A stretch of 64,000 nt of DNA from Myxococcus landrumus (GTDB lineage: Bacteria; Myxococcota; Myxococcia; Myxococcales; Myxococcaceae). The position numbers and the translations under genes were made by a program. The first letter of the stretch is position 1. Every line of letters begins with the position of its first letter. Shown here piece by piece: positions 7,257 to 14,493 of this stretch. The DNA lies in assembly GCF_017301635.1 (NCBI RefSeq), contig NZ_CP071091.1, forward strand, positions 1,021,001 to 1,085,000, written 5' to 3'. Below the pieces are notes generated by a model. That model was not told the DNA's origin. It made no database searches and worked only from the letters and a program-made list of their open reading frames with translations.

Positions 7257-9601
7257 CAGGTCCTCCTGTTTCCGCCGCCCAGCATCTTGCTGGCGGGAAT
7301 CTTCACGGTCCATGTGGCCTTGAGCGTCTGGGCTTCACCGGGTTGGAGCACCACGCGCCACGCGCGCTCTCCTTCCACGGGGACTTCTCCCGGCAGTGGC
7401 GTGCGCTTCTGCCAGTGCGGCGCCACCTCCATCTCCTCCACCTTGACGTCCTTCTCGAAGTTCGACGGGACCGCGGGCACGCGCTCGCACACCTCGACGA
7501 GGATGCGATTGGTGAGCCGGTTGGCCAGCTCCACCGAGACGTGGTGCGTGAGCATCGTCGCCCCGCCGAAGATGCCGCCGGAGGCTTCGTCGAAGCGCGT
7601 GTTGCGCGCGACCTTGATGGACTCCTCGACGCCCAATCCCAGTCGCTGCGTCGACCCCGGAGGCATGGTGGGCAGCGGCGACGTCATCAGGAACTCGTCG
7701 CCCAGGGTGACATCCACCGGGCCCGCGAGGAGCGGGTAGGGCGAGCGGTTCTCCACGCGCACCGTGCGAAACGCGCGGGGCTCCACGGAGGGCACGCAGA
7801 CATACTCGGGTGACAGCCCCACGGGGACGGAGAGGACCGGTAGCGTGTGCCACGTCCCGTCGGAGGGCACGTCCGCGCGGGTCTCCACGTCGAACCGCGC
7901 ATCGAAGTGCATCGCCGACTCGCGAGGAGGAACGGTCCACGCGGGGGCGGGGACTCGCCAGAGGCTGGCCACTTCCCGCTCACACACCGCCACGAAGGAG
8001 ACGACGTTGACCTGGACCTGGATGGCCGACAGGGCCAGCACCTCTCGAGTGACGTGACTGGGGCGCGCGTGGAGCCGGCCACGTCCCGAGGCCTCGGCAT
8101 CCGCGGGCGCCAGCGCCAGCCGCTCGTAGTCCAGCCACTGGTCGGCGGGCTCGACGCGCGGCGTCGCGCCCAGCTTCTCGGCCGAGCCACCGAAGCCATC
8201 CTCCGACTCGGGCTCCGCGGCGACGAGGTCCGCCATCATGGGCTCGTCGAGGACCAGGCTCTCCTGGGGCATGTCATCGTCATCCATGCCCTCGTCTTGC
8301 TTCGGTGCGGGAGCGCCTCGGCCGCCGCGCGCGCGGCGCATTGCGGGCATGTCTTCCGGCTCCATGCGGGCCCGGTTCAGCGAAGGCTTCGAGGCCATCG
8401 GGGCCGCCGCTGGACGGGGCATGGGCCTGGAGGGAGACGCGGAGGCAGCGCCCCCGGGCATGGCCATCGCAGGCGCGGCCGCGCCCAGTGCGTCGACATC
8501 CCTGGCGGCCCGCGCTTTCTTCGGGGCCTGGGGTCTGCCGCCCGAAGAGGCCTCCTCGAGCTGTATCTCCATGTTCGCGGCCCCCGCGCCCTCCTGGGGC
8601 GGGCCTCCGACGGCGGCCTGGTACGGAGCGGACGCGGGGCCGTTGACGGGCTGGTTCCTGGACGCGGGCGAGGGACGGAGGGCGTCGTAGCCGGCGAAGA
8701 GCTCATCCAGTCCAGGAGGCGGCTCTCTCCAACCGGAGCGAGGCGGTGCGGGTTGCCGGCGTCCGATGCGCAGGGCCTTGAGCTCGGGCACCTCCGCCCT
8801 CCGGTCCAGCGCGGCGGTGGACACGGCCAGCTTCACGCCGGACCAGTCCTCGCCCGTGCGTTGGATGATGGAGGCGCGCATGCGCAGCGTGCCCTCTTCC
8901 AGCGTCCTGGGCAGATGCAAATCATACGTGGGGACCCAGCGCGCGCCCGGCACGGCGTACTCCAGGGCGATGAGCGCGGGTGTCTCACGGGGCCAAGGGG
9001 CTCCGGACAAGGTGAGCACGGCGGCGCGATACACGCGAGCACGCTCACCGCGCACGGCGCTGGAGGCCTCATGCAAACGCTGTCGCCGCAGCCGCACGTC
9101 GGCCTCCGCGTCGCGCAGGTCCCGCTCCAAATCCAGACGGCGCGAGTGCAAGGCTGCCAGCTCCGAGTCCACGAAGGACGTCAGCGCCAGCATGGCGGCC
9201 AGCGGCGTCTCATGCGGCTGGTAGTGGTCCTTGTTCTTCGGGGGGAACGTGGGCTTGAGCGCGCCAATGGACTGGAGCTCGCGCTGGAGGCCCTCCAGCC
9301 GGGTCGTCACATCCGAGACACGCGCGCGGGCCGCCTCCAGCGCTTGATGCTCGCTGGGCACGTCGACTTCGGGAGGAAGCTGGACGTCGTAGGTCGGGCG
9401 GATGGCGCGGACGGTGAGACCGGGTGGTCCTTGTCTCACGCTGGCTCGGAGTGTGCCGGCACGCAGTGACAGGGGAAGACCGTTGAGCTGGACTTCGGTT
9501 GGAACACGGTCCTCCACCAGTTGCAGGGTGGCGACGCGTGTACACAGCGCCCCCTCCGCGTGAACGGTGACCGCATCCAGGATGGATGGCACGACGAGCA
9601 T
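7256..9601 (-). CDS. DUF4139 (MuiA-like) protein with large low-complexity insert
   Basis: 781 residues, ATG preceded by GAGGGGG. It has the same plan as the next gene: an N-terminal beta domain, a coiled coil at about 125-195, and a DUF4139 landmark YAVPGARWVPTY. About 240 residues rich in Ala, Pro, Met and Glu/Asp then interrupt the domain (about 300-540), after which the beta-rich half resumes (FVAVCEREVASLW, VSVELANR). The insert explains the extra length over its 520-residue neighbour. The pair probably arose by duplication and may form a heteromer. Cytoplasmic by sequence, with no export signal. It follows the small partner of the MNIO enzyme by 79 bases on the same strand, suggesting but not proving a shared pathway. 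Confidence 0.78.
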   Translation of the reverse strand: MLVVPSILDAVTVHAEGALCTRVATLQLVEDRVPTEVQLNGLPLSLRAGTLRASVRQGPPGLTVRAIRPTYDVQLPPEVDVPSEHQALEAARARVSDVTTRLEGLQRELQSIGALKPTFPPKNKDHYQPHETPLAAMLALTSFVDSELAALHSRRLDLERDLRDAEADVRLRRQRLHEASSAVRGERARVYRAAVLTLSGAPWPRETPALIALEYAVPGARWVPTYDLHLPRTLEEGTLRMRASIIQRTGEDWSGVKLAVSTAALDRRAEVPELKALRIGRRQPAPPRSGWREPPPGLDELFAGYDALRPSPASRNQPVNGPASAPYQAAVGGPPQEGAGAANMEIQLEEASSGGRPQAPKKARAARDVDALGAAAPAMAMPGGAASASPSRPMPRPAAAPMASKPSLNRARMEPEDMPAMRRARGGRGAPAPKQDEGMDDDDMPQESLVLDEPMMADLVAAEPESEDGFGGSAEKLGATPRVEPADQWLDYERLALAPADAEASGRGRLHARPSHVTREVLALSAIQVQVNVVSFVAVCEREVASLWRVPAPAWTVPPRESAMHFDARFDVETRADVPSDGTWHTLPVLSVPVGLSPEYVCVPSVEPRAFRTVRVENRSPYPLLAGPVDVTLGDEFLMTSPLPTMPPGSTQRLGLGVEESIKVARNTRFDEASGGIFGGATMLTHHVSVELANRLTNRILVEVCERVPAVPSNFEKDVKVEEMEVAPHWQKRTPLPGEVPVEGERAWRVVLQPGEAQTLKATWTVKIPASKMLGGGNRRT

Positions 9602-9680
9602 GCGCCCCCTCGGCTCGAAGAGAAGCGATGACGGTAATCGAGATGCGCCCTGGAATCATTCCCTCATCGGAGATGTGCGG

Positions 9681-10151
9681 TCAGACCCACCGCATCACTC
9701 GCCCGCCGGGGAGCCTCAGGGCCACTTGCCATCGTCGTGTGAAGGTGTCTCGCCGGATGACGAGCGCGAAGCCTCGGCGCCGCACCGCTTCTCCTGTAGC
9801 AATCCAGTTCCAGCGTGCATCGAAGTCGAGCAGGACCCCAGAAATCGATGCGGGGAGGGGACCCTGTTCTCGCAGTGATTCGGCGAAGCGCCGCCCTTCC
9901 ACGCGAGGGTCCGGCTCCACGGACATGGGGTGGGCTCGGGCCCATGAATCGAAGCGGGCCGCGAAGTCAGGGCCCAGGGCCAAGACGAGCTTGGGCCAGG
10001 CGTGCTCCACGGCTCGGCGTCGCTTGTGAATCAGGGATTGGGCCGCGGCCTGGACACGGGCCGTATCAAAGCCCGCGGGTACGGGGCCCCCGACGCCGAG
10101 CGCTCGCACCAGCTCCGCCTGGGCCTGGGACAGCCGCTCGCGCGCGTTCAT
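9681..10151 (-). CDS. Small partner protein of the MNIO enzyme (SCO6045-like / BufC-like)
   Basis: 156 residues. Its ATG overlaps the end of the DUF692 gene by four bases (ATGA), so the two are translationally coupled. The sequence is helical at the N terminus (QAQAELVRAL, QSLIHKRRRAVEHAWPKL). It contains an FDSWARAHP segment typical of the short proteins encoded beside DUF692/MNIO enzymes, and ends in a beta-like stretch RRGFALVIRRDTF. In the characterised MNIO systems (methanobactin MbnC, bufferin BufC) such partners bind the precursor and deliver it to the enzyme. That role is inferred here from gene order and size; I recall similar actinobacterial genes under the SCO6045 name but could not compare them. 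Confidence 0.65.
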   Translation of the reverse strand: MNARERLSQAQAELVRALGVGGPVPAGFDTARVQAAAQSLIHKRRRAVEHAWPKLVLALGPDFAARFDSWARAHPMSVEPDPRVEGRRFAESLREQGPLPASISGVLLDFDARWNWIATGEAVRRRGFALVIRRDTFTRRWQVALRLPGGRVMRWV

Positions 10152-10996
10152 CCGTGGGTCTCCTCGCTGCCGCCATGCGAGGCACCGCGCTCGAGCGCGA
10201 GGGACATCGCGCCGAGCTCCGCGGACAGCTCCGTCTCGGAAGGAAAGCGGTCATCCCGTTCGAGCATCACCGGCACCGGGCCGAGTCTCCGGGCCAATCG
10301 CTCCAGCAGGGCCATCGGTCCACTCGGGACCGGGTGTGCATGGGTGTCGTGATACAGGCCGCCGTGTTGGACGCCTCCGGCCACATGAACGTAGGCCAGC
10401 CGTTCACGAGGCACCGAGGCCAGGACCGCGTCCGCATCCGTGCCGTGATTGAGCACATGGGCGTGGAGGTTGGCCACGTCGAGCAGCAGCGAGGCGCTGG
10501 TTCGCGCGAGCACCTCGCGCAGGAACTCCGCCTCCGTGAAGGCCGCGTCGGGCCACTCGAACAGCGAGGCCACGTTCTCCAGCGCGAGTGGGACGGGCAG
10601 CGCGGCCTGTGCTCGCAGCACATTCTCCGCCAACACCTCCAGCGCATCCAAGGTGCGAGGGATTGGCAGCAGATGACCCGACTCAATGCCTCCCGCGCGG
10701 ACGAAAGCCAGATGCTCGCTGATACATGTCGCGCCCAGCCGCTCCGCCTGGCGCGCGAGCCATGACAGCCGCTCGGAGGAAGGCGGCTCCGCGGCGCCGA
10801 GTCCCAGTGAGACGGAATGCAACACCAGCGGGACGCCTCGCTTGCGAAGCCGCACCAGCGGCTCGGGGATGGGGCCCGTGGGAGGAAGGTGCTCGGCGAG
10901 GACCTCCACGAAGCCGGGGGAGGGCATCCGGTCGATGAACAGCGCCAGCTCCCTTCGCCAGCCGATGCCGACCCCTTGGAGCGAGACAGCGCTCAA
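10148..10996 (-). CDS. MNIO-family oxidase (DUF692, MbnB/BufB-like)
   Basis: 282 residues. Start and stop both sit in ATGA overlaps with the flanking genes. DUF692 proteins are TIM barrels holding two or three iron ions that oxidatively remodel cysteine-containing peptides (MbnB, TglH, BufB). Expected ligand residues are present in order: H60 (LVLHS), E94-H95 (SEHLAF), E140-N141 (LALENV), D173 (LLLDVANLH), H184, H204 (YVHVAGG), D217/H219 (HDTHAHPV), E246 (MLERDD). Length is normal. The usual DVNN motif reads DVANLH, so N174 is replaced by Ala while the Asp is kept. No export signal; it should act in the cytoplasm. The gene upstream encodes a membrane protein with six cysteines in a Ser/Gly tail, the obvious candidate substrate. 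Confidence 0.88.
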   Translation of the reverse strand: MSAVSLQGVGIGWRRELALFIDRMPSPGFVEVLAEHLPPTGPIPEPLVRLRKRGVPLVLHSVSLGLGAAEPPSSERLSWLARQAERLGATCISEHLAFVRAGGIESGHLLPIPRTLDALEVLAENVLRAQAALPVPLALENVASLFEWPDAAFTEAEFLREVLARTSASLLLDVANLHAHVLNHGTDADAVLASVPRERLAYVHVAGGVQHGGLYHDTHAHPVPSGPMALLERLARRLGPVPVMLERDDRFPSETELSAELGAMSLALERGASHGGSEETHG

Positions 10997-11922
10997 TCAC
11001 CACCCCCACCGCAACCGCCGCAGCCACTGCTCCCGCAGCTGCTACTGCTGCTGCAACTGCTGCTCCCGCCACTGTCGCTGCTACTGCTGCTGCAACTGCT
11101 GGCGCTGCTGCAACCGCTGCTGGAGCTGGAGTCTCCGCCGCTGGAGACCTCGGGAGCAATCTGTCGGCGCAGCAGCTCGAAGTCCGTCAAGGTGACCGCG
11201 CCGAGACCGAAGAGGGCCACCGCGAGCGCCAGGTCATGGCTGTTCATCACCTCCGAGGACTTCGCGCTGCGCGCGGTCATGCGCAGGGGGGCCTGTTCGG
11301 CTCGCAGTCCCGCCAGGACCTCATCTCCCTGTCGGGTGCGCCAGACCTTCTGGGAGAGCACGAGGACGGTGATGAAGTTGATGAGGCTGAAGAGGACGAG
11401 GCCGCCTACGGGCTTGTCCCGCCACATCCCCACGCCGATCTTGATCAACCCGAGGTAGAGCAACAGGCCGCAGAGGAGCGGTGGCAGCCAGCGCGCGAGC
11501 TTCCCCAGGTGGGGAGCGACCAGCAATCCCTCCGCGATGAGGGGTTCCTTGAGCTCCTGGATGGCGGGCTCGGCTCGGGAGTGGAGTTCTCCGAGCGTCA
11601 TGGACTGGCTCGAGACCGCGCGGTAGGTGGCGCGCTCGATGGGGGAGCTGCTGTCCCGGTGCTTTCCGGTGGTCTCGATGTTCGGGCCGTCCATCCGGAT
11701 GGCGCCCTCGTGCAGGAGCCGGGCGAGCGCGGTGTGGACGACTTCCTTGGGGCCCGACAACAGCGCGACCTCGTAAGGGTCGAGGGGCCGGCGCCTGCTC
11801 GGGGGCGGTCCGCCCGACGCCCGCAGCCATCGGCGAAGTGCGATGCCCAGGACCAGCGCCAGCAAGAACAGGACTGCGTACACCCTGAGGAACTGCGGGC
11901 CTGCCCAATTCAACGGATTCAT
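10993..11922 (-). CDS. TIGR04222-type membrane protein with Ser/Cys/Gly-rich tail, candidate MNIO substrate
   Basis: 309 residues from the ATG at 11922, which has GGAGGT eight bases ahead; a longer in-frame extension lacks a ribosome site and reads as out-of-family sequence. The opening MNPLNWAGPQFL and the LDPYEVALLSGP segment are the signature of TIGR04222 membrane proteins. Membrane segments: about 11-29, 146-166, 172-190 and possibly 229-247; residues 45-140 form a winged-helix-like cytoplasmic region. Residues 259-309 are almost only Ser, Gly and Cys, with C271, C277, C290, C296, C301 and C304. The stop overlaps the start of the MNIO gene. I infer that the tail is post-translationally modified, perhaps for metal binding or redox work at the membrane. 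No modification is shown by the sequence itself. Confidence 0.85.
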   Translation of the reverse strand: MNPLNWAGPQFLRVYAVLFLLALVLGIALRRWLRASGGPPPSRRRPLDPYEVALLSGPKEVVHTALARLLHEGAIRMDGPNIETTGKHRDSSSPIERATYRAVSSQSMTLGELHSRAEPAIQELKEPLIAEGLLVAPHLGKLARWLPPLLCGLLLYLGLIKIGVGMWRDKPVGGLVLFSLINFITVLVLSQKVWRTRQGDEVLAGLRAEQAPLRMTARSAKSSEVMNSHDLALAVALFGLGAVTLTDFELLRRQIAPEVSSGGDSSSSSGCSSASSCSSSSSDSGGSSSCSSSSSCGSSGCGGCGGGGD

Positions 11923-11971
11923 CGCGCCGACCTCCACGAGAGTTCCCCCACCCATGAACGGGGCACGGAAG

Positions 11972-12009
11972 GTGACGATAGTCCGAGACCGTGACGTCTT
12001 TGTGACGTC
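11972..12009. promoter_or_regulatory. Repeated GTGACGTC elements upstream of the MNIO operon
   Basis: Two exact GTGACGTC copies at 11991-11998 and 12002-12009 are offset by 11 bases, one helical turn. A degenerate copy (GTGACGA) lies at 11972. They are 50-90 bases ahead of the ATG of the TIGR04222 gene, where an activator or repressor of this operon would bind. The core GACGTC is palindromic. Confidence 0.45.
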
Positions 12010-12010
12010 A

Positions 12011-12032
12011 TGAGCGCCCGCATGGGGCGCAT
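12011..12032 (-). terminator. Hairpin after the VanY-like gene
   Basis: GCGCCC (12014-12019) and GGGCGC (12025-12030) pair around a 5-base loop, with two more flanking pairs. It lies just past the stop of the minus-strand carboxypeptidase gene and separates it from the MNIO operon. No T-tract. Confidence 0.4.
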
Positions 12033-12037
12033 GTGAC

Positions 12038-12583
12038 TCAGCTCGGGTCCTGGCTGGCCACGGGCGCGGGGGGCTCGGGAGGGCGTGTCTTGCGCCCCAG
12101 GCAGTTGAATCCGGCGACGGGAGGGAAGGTGCTCCGAGGGTGGTACTCCCAATGCCACGGCTCCGAGCGCACCGTGCGGCGGAAGCCGAAGCGGCAGGCA
12201 TTGGCCGTGAGCCAGCGGTAGCGCTTCGAGTCGCGTTTGCCCACGATGAGGTCCACCGCGATGCCCAGTTGGTGTTTCGATTGGCCGGGCCGCGCCGCCT
12301 TGTTGCCGCTTCCTTGCCGGTACTGTTCGTAGAGCCACCGCTGCTCATGCGGGGAGCGATAGCCGCTGGTGACGGTCAGCACGATGCCGTGCTTCGCCGC
12401 ATCCAGGGCCATGCGCTGGTACGCCGTCGCGGTGTCTCGGTGGAGCTGGTGTCCTCCCGCGAGGCTCACCAGCTTGGGGGCCTTCGCCTTGTTCTTTCGG
12501 GAGCGCCCCTCACCCGCGAAGGCGGCCGACGTGAACAGGCACAGCAAGAGAACGACACTCCAGCGGAATAGCGCGAGCGACAT
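12038..12583 (-). CDS. VanY-type D-alanyl-D-alanine carboxypeptidase (peptidase M15)
   Basis: 181 residues with a signal peptide (hydrophobic residues 8-22, likely cleavage after AFA). Motifs of the zinc M15 family are intact: SGYRS at 73-77, SKHQLGIAVD giving zinc ligands H104 and D111, and EPWHWEY giving the catalytic base E141 and third ligand H144. It should trim the terminal D-Ala of peptidoglycan stem peptides in the periplasm. The tail after 150 is Pro-rich and not needed for the fold. No strong Shine-Dalgarno is visible. It lies upstream of the MNIO operon on the same strand, 115 bases away with a hairpin and repeats between, so is probably a separate unit. Confidence 0.88.
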   Translation of the reverse strand: MSLALFRWSVVLLLCLFTSAAFAGEGRSRKNKAKAPKLVSLAGGHQLHRDTATAYQRMALDAAKHGIVLTVTSGYRSPHEQRWLYEQYRQGSGNKAARPGQSKHQLGIAVDLIVGKRDSKRYRWLTANACRFGFRRTVRSEPWHWEYHPRSTFPPVAGFNCLGRKTRPPEPPAPVASQDPS

Positions 12584-12681
12584 GGCGGAATCCGGCCCGG
12601 GGGCAAGAGCCCGACTCTCGCGCGTCTATTCCCGCAGGCAAGCAGCCGGGAGGCCGAGCCCTTGGTGCAGGATGTGACGTG

Positions 12682-13086
12682 TCAGAACAGCCGAAGCTGC
12701 GCGGAGGCCGGTTTTTCGGCGGTGCGCGGCAACGTCTGGAAGCCATTCGCGCGAGCCCACTCCTCGCTGGGGCCGCTCCAGTGGTGCGCGTCCATCCGCG
12801 CGTTGCCGCGATCGTCGAAGGCCACGCCTTCCTCTTCGAGCCGCTCGCGCTGCCCATGCCCGGTGAGGCTGATGCCGCCCGTGCGGTTGATGATGCGCTG
12901 CCACGGCACGGTGGCGGAGCGGGCGCCCAGCGCGCCCAGGGCATGGCCCACGACGCGGGCATCACAGCCGTCGCCGACCAGGGTCGCGATGTCCCCGTAG
13001 GTGGCCACCTTGCCCCAGGGCACCTGCTCGACGACGGTGTAGATGCGTTCGAAGTAGTCGCGCTCGTCGCGAGGGCTCTGCGTCAT
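12682..13086 (-). CDS. Alkyltransferase-like protein (ATL), MGMT homologue lacking the active Cys
   Basis: 134 residues. The fold of the O6-alkylguanine methyltransferase DNA-binding domain is clear: VEQVPWGKVATYGDIA, the helix-turn-helix segment ARVVGHALGAL, and GGISLTGHG. The active-site PCHR motif reads PWQR, with Trp (W62) in place of the acceptor Cys. That is the hallmark of ATL proteins, which flip out alkylated guanines without repairing them and hand the lesion to nucleotide excision repair. Length is typical for the stand-alone ATL form. A true MGMT with intact PCHR lies at 59320-59832, so the organism keeps both branches. The start ATG is 54 bases before the end of the neighbouring FHA gene region. 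Confidence 0.88.
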   Translation of the reverse strand: MTQSPRDERDYFERIYTVVEQVPWGKVATYGDIATLVGDGCDARVVGHALGALGARSATVPWQRIINRTGGISLTGHGQRERLEEEGVAFDDRGNARMDAHHWSGPSEEWARANGFQTLPRTAEKPASAQLRLF

Positions 13087-13140
13087 GGTGTCCTGGCTCC
13101 TGGGCGCAACCTATCCACGGGCCCAGGGCGGAGGCGAGGA

Positions 13141-13671
13141 CTAGCCGCTGCGCGAGCCGAGGCCGGTGGCCTCGCCCGCCCGCAGGCGCTCATGCAGCGT
13201 CTTCGCTTCCAGGTACCAGTACTGGACGTTTCCGAAGCTGAGGATGTCGCCGTCGCGCAGCGTCGCCTCGCGCTGTCCCAGGGTGCTGGCGTTGAGGAAG
13301 GTGCCGTTGGTGGAGCCCAGGTCCTGCACGGTGCAGCGGCTGTCGGCCTCGCTCCAGCGCAATTCGGCGTGCAGCTTGGAGACGGACGCGTCGTCGATGA
13401 CCAGGTCGCAGTCCATGCGCCGGCCGATGCGCAGGCGGTCCGTCGCGTGGAGGGGCGGGAGCGTGGCGACGCGCAGGTGTTCGAATTCAAACAGGAGCGA
13501 CATCATGCCCAGGCTGATGTCCTCCGGGTCCGCCATGCGGGTGGGAGTGAGCACCGCGGAGGAGGTCTCCGAGGGGGGACGCTGGATGAGGGCGAAGGGC
13601 CCCAATTGCCGCTCGAAGTCCTTGGCGGACAGAGACGCGGCGAGGGCGCGCAATTCCTGGACGGACAGCAC
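13141..13671 (-). CDS. FHA-domain protein
   Basis: 176 residues from a GTG at 13671. Residues 1-60 are helical and unrecognised (VQELRALAASLSAKDFERQL). From about 70 the FHA beta sandwich follows with its phosphothreonine-binding landmarks: LRIGRRMDCDLVIDD, S-x-x-H (SKLHAEL) and DLGSTNGTFLN. It should bind phosphothreonine peptides, consistent with the abundant Ser/Thr kinases of myxobacteria; no kinase gene is adjacent. It is followed 54 bases later by the ATL gene on the same strand. The start is the least certain point because no strong ribosome site precedes it. Confidence 0.85.
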   Translation of the reverse strand: MLSVQELRALAASLSAKDFERQLGPFALIQRPPSETSSAVLTPTRMADPEDISLGMMSLLFEFEHLRVATLPPLHATDRLRIGRRMDCDLVIDDASVSKLHAELRWSEADSRCTVQDLGSTNGTFLNASTLGQREATLRDGDILSFGNVQYWYLEAKTLHERLRAGEATGLGSRSG

Positions 13672-13737
13672 AGGGGGCAGCCTAGCGGCTCACCCCGCGT
13701 GCGCCCAGCGGCTCCGAGAGGGCATGTACGGGTTTCG

Positions 13738-13766
13738 TTGACCTTCAGGACTCGGGTTCCCTACAT
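13738..13766 (+). promoter_or_regulatory. Sigma70-like promoter of greA
   Basis: TTGACC at 13738-13743, a 17-base spacer, then CTACAT at 13761-13766. The -35 matches 5 of 6 consensus bases and the spacing is ideal. It is about 95 bases ahead of the greA ATG and divergent from the FHA gene. Confidence 0.6.
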
Positions 13767-13858
13767 TGAGCCCTTCATCATGGTGGGGGCCGGGCTCCGG
13801 GAGGGGTGCCGGCCCTCAATCTTTAGTGAACCTGGGAGTGGTGGAAGGAGCTGTGTCG

Positions 13859-14377
13859 ATGGCTAGCGGGAGCGACAACATCCCGATGACCCCCTCCGGG
13901 CTGCGCAAGCTCAAGTCGGAGCTGAAGCACCTGCAGTCCGTCGAGCGGGGGAAGATCTCGCGGGAGATCGAGGTCGCCCGGGCTCACGGGGACCTCCGCG
14001 AGAACGCCGAGTATCACGCGGCGAAAGAGAAGCAGTCGCACATCGAAGGGCGCATCCTGGACTTGAACGACTGGATTGCGCGCGCCGAGGTCATCGACCC
14101 CAGCAAGCTGGGCGGTGACAAGGTCATTTTCGGTGCGACGGTGGACCTCTTGGATACGGAGACGGACAAGCCCGTCTCGTACCGCATCGTCGGTGAGCTG
14201 GAGGCGGACCTGAAGAAGCGCTGGATCGCCGTCACGTCACCGGTGGCACGGGCGCTCATCGGCAAGCGCGTGGGCGATGTCGCCACGGTGCAGAGTCCGG
14301 GCGGTGTGCGCGAACTGGAGGTCCAGGAGATTCGCTTCGAGGACCCCGAGCCCGAAACCGTCCCGGGCGAGGGCTGA
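13859..14377 (+). CDS. greA: Transcription elongation factor GreA
   Basis: 172 residues from the ATG at 13859, preceded by GGAAGGAG; an in-frame GTG-type extension upstream encodes non-family sequence and overlaps the promoter spacer. The N-terminal coiled coil carries the tip signature LRENAEYHAAKEKQ, with the acidic residues that reach into the RNA polymerase secondary channel and stimulate transcript cleavage. The C-terminal FKBP-like domain includes RVGDVATVQSPGG. Length is close to the usual 158-165 plus a short acidic tail. A hairpin with a T-tract follows the stop, so it is likely monocistronic. Confidence 0.95.
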   Translation: MASGSDNIPMTPSGLRKLKSELKHLQSVERGKISREIEVARAHGDLRENAEYHAAKEKQSHIEGRILDLNDWIARAEVIDPSKLGGDKVIFGATVDLLDTETDKPVSYRIVGELEADLKKRWIAVTSPVARALIGKRVGDVATVQSPGGVRELEVQEIRFEDPEPETVPGEG

Positions 14378-14406
14378 GTCGCGGACCATTCACGGAGGAG
14401 AACGAC

Positions 14407-14434
14407 GGGGGAGCGGGCCACGGCTCGCTTCCCC
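14407..14434 (+). terminator. Rho-independent terminator after greA
   Basis: GGGGGAGCG pairs with CGCTTCCCC (one G-U pair) around a 10-base loop, followed after a few bases by TTTT at 14442-14445. It lies between greA and recG on the same strand. Confidence 0.65.
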
Positions 14435-14493
14435 GGTCGCGTTTTCTGGGAGACGTCACCCCTGTTCCGTAGGATGGATGGCGTGAATCGCGC

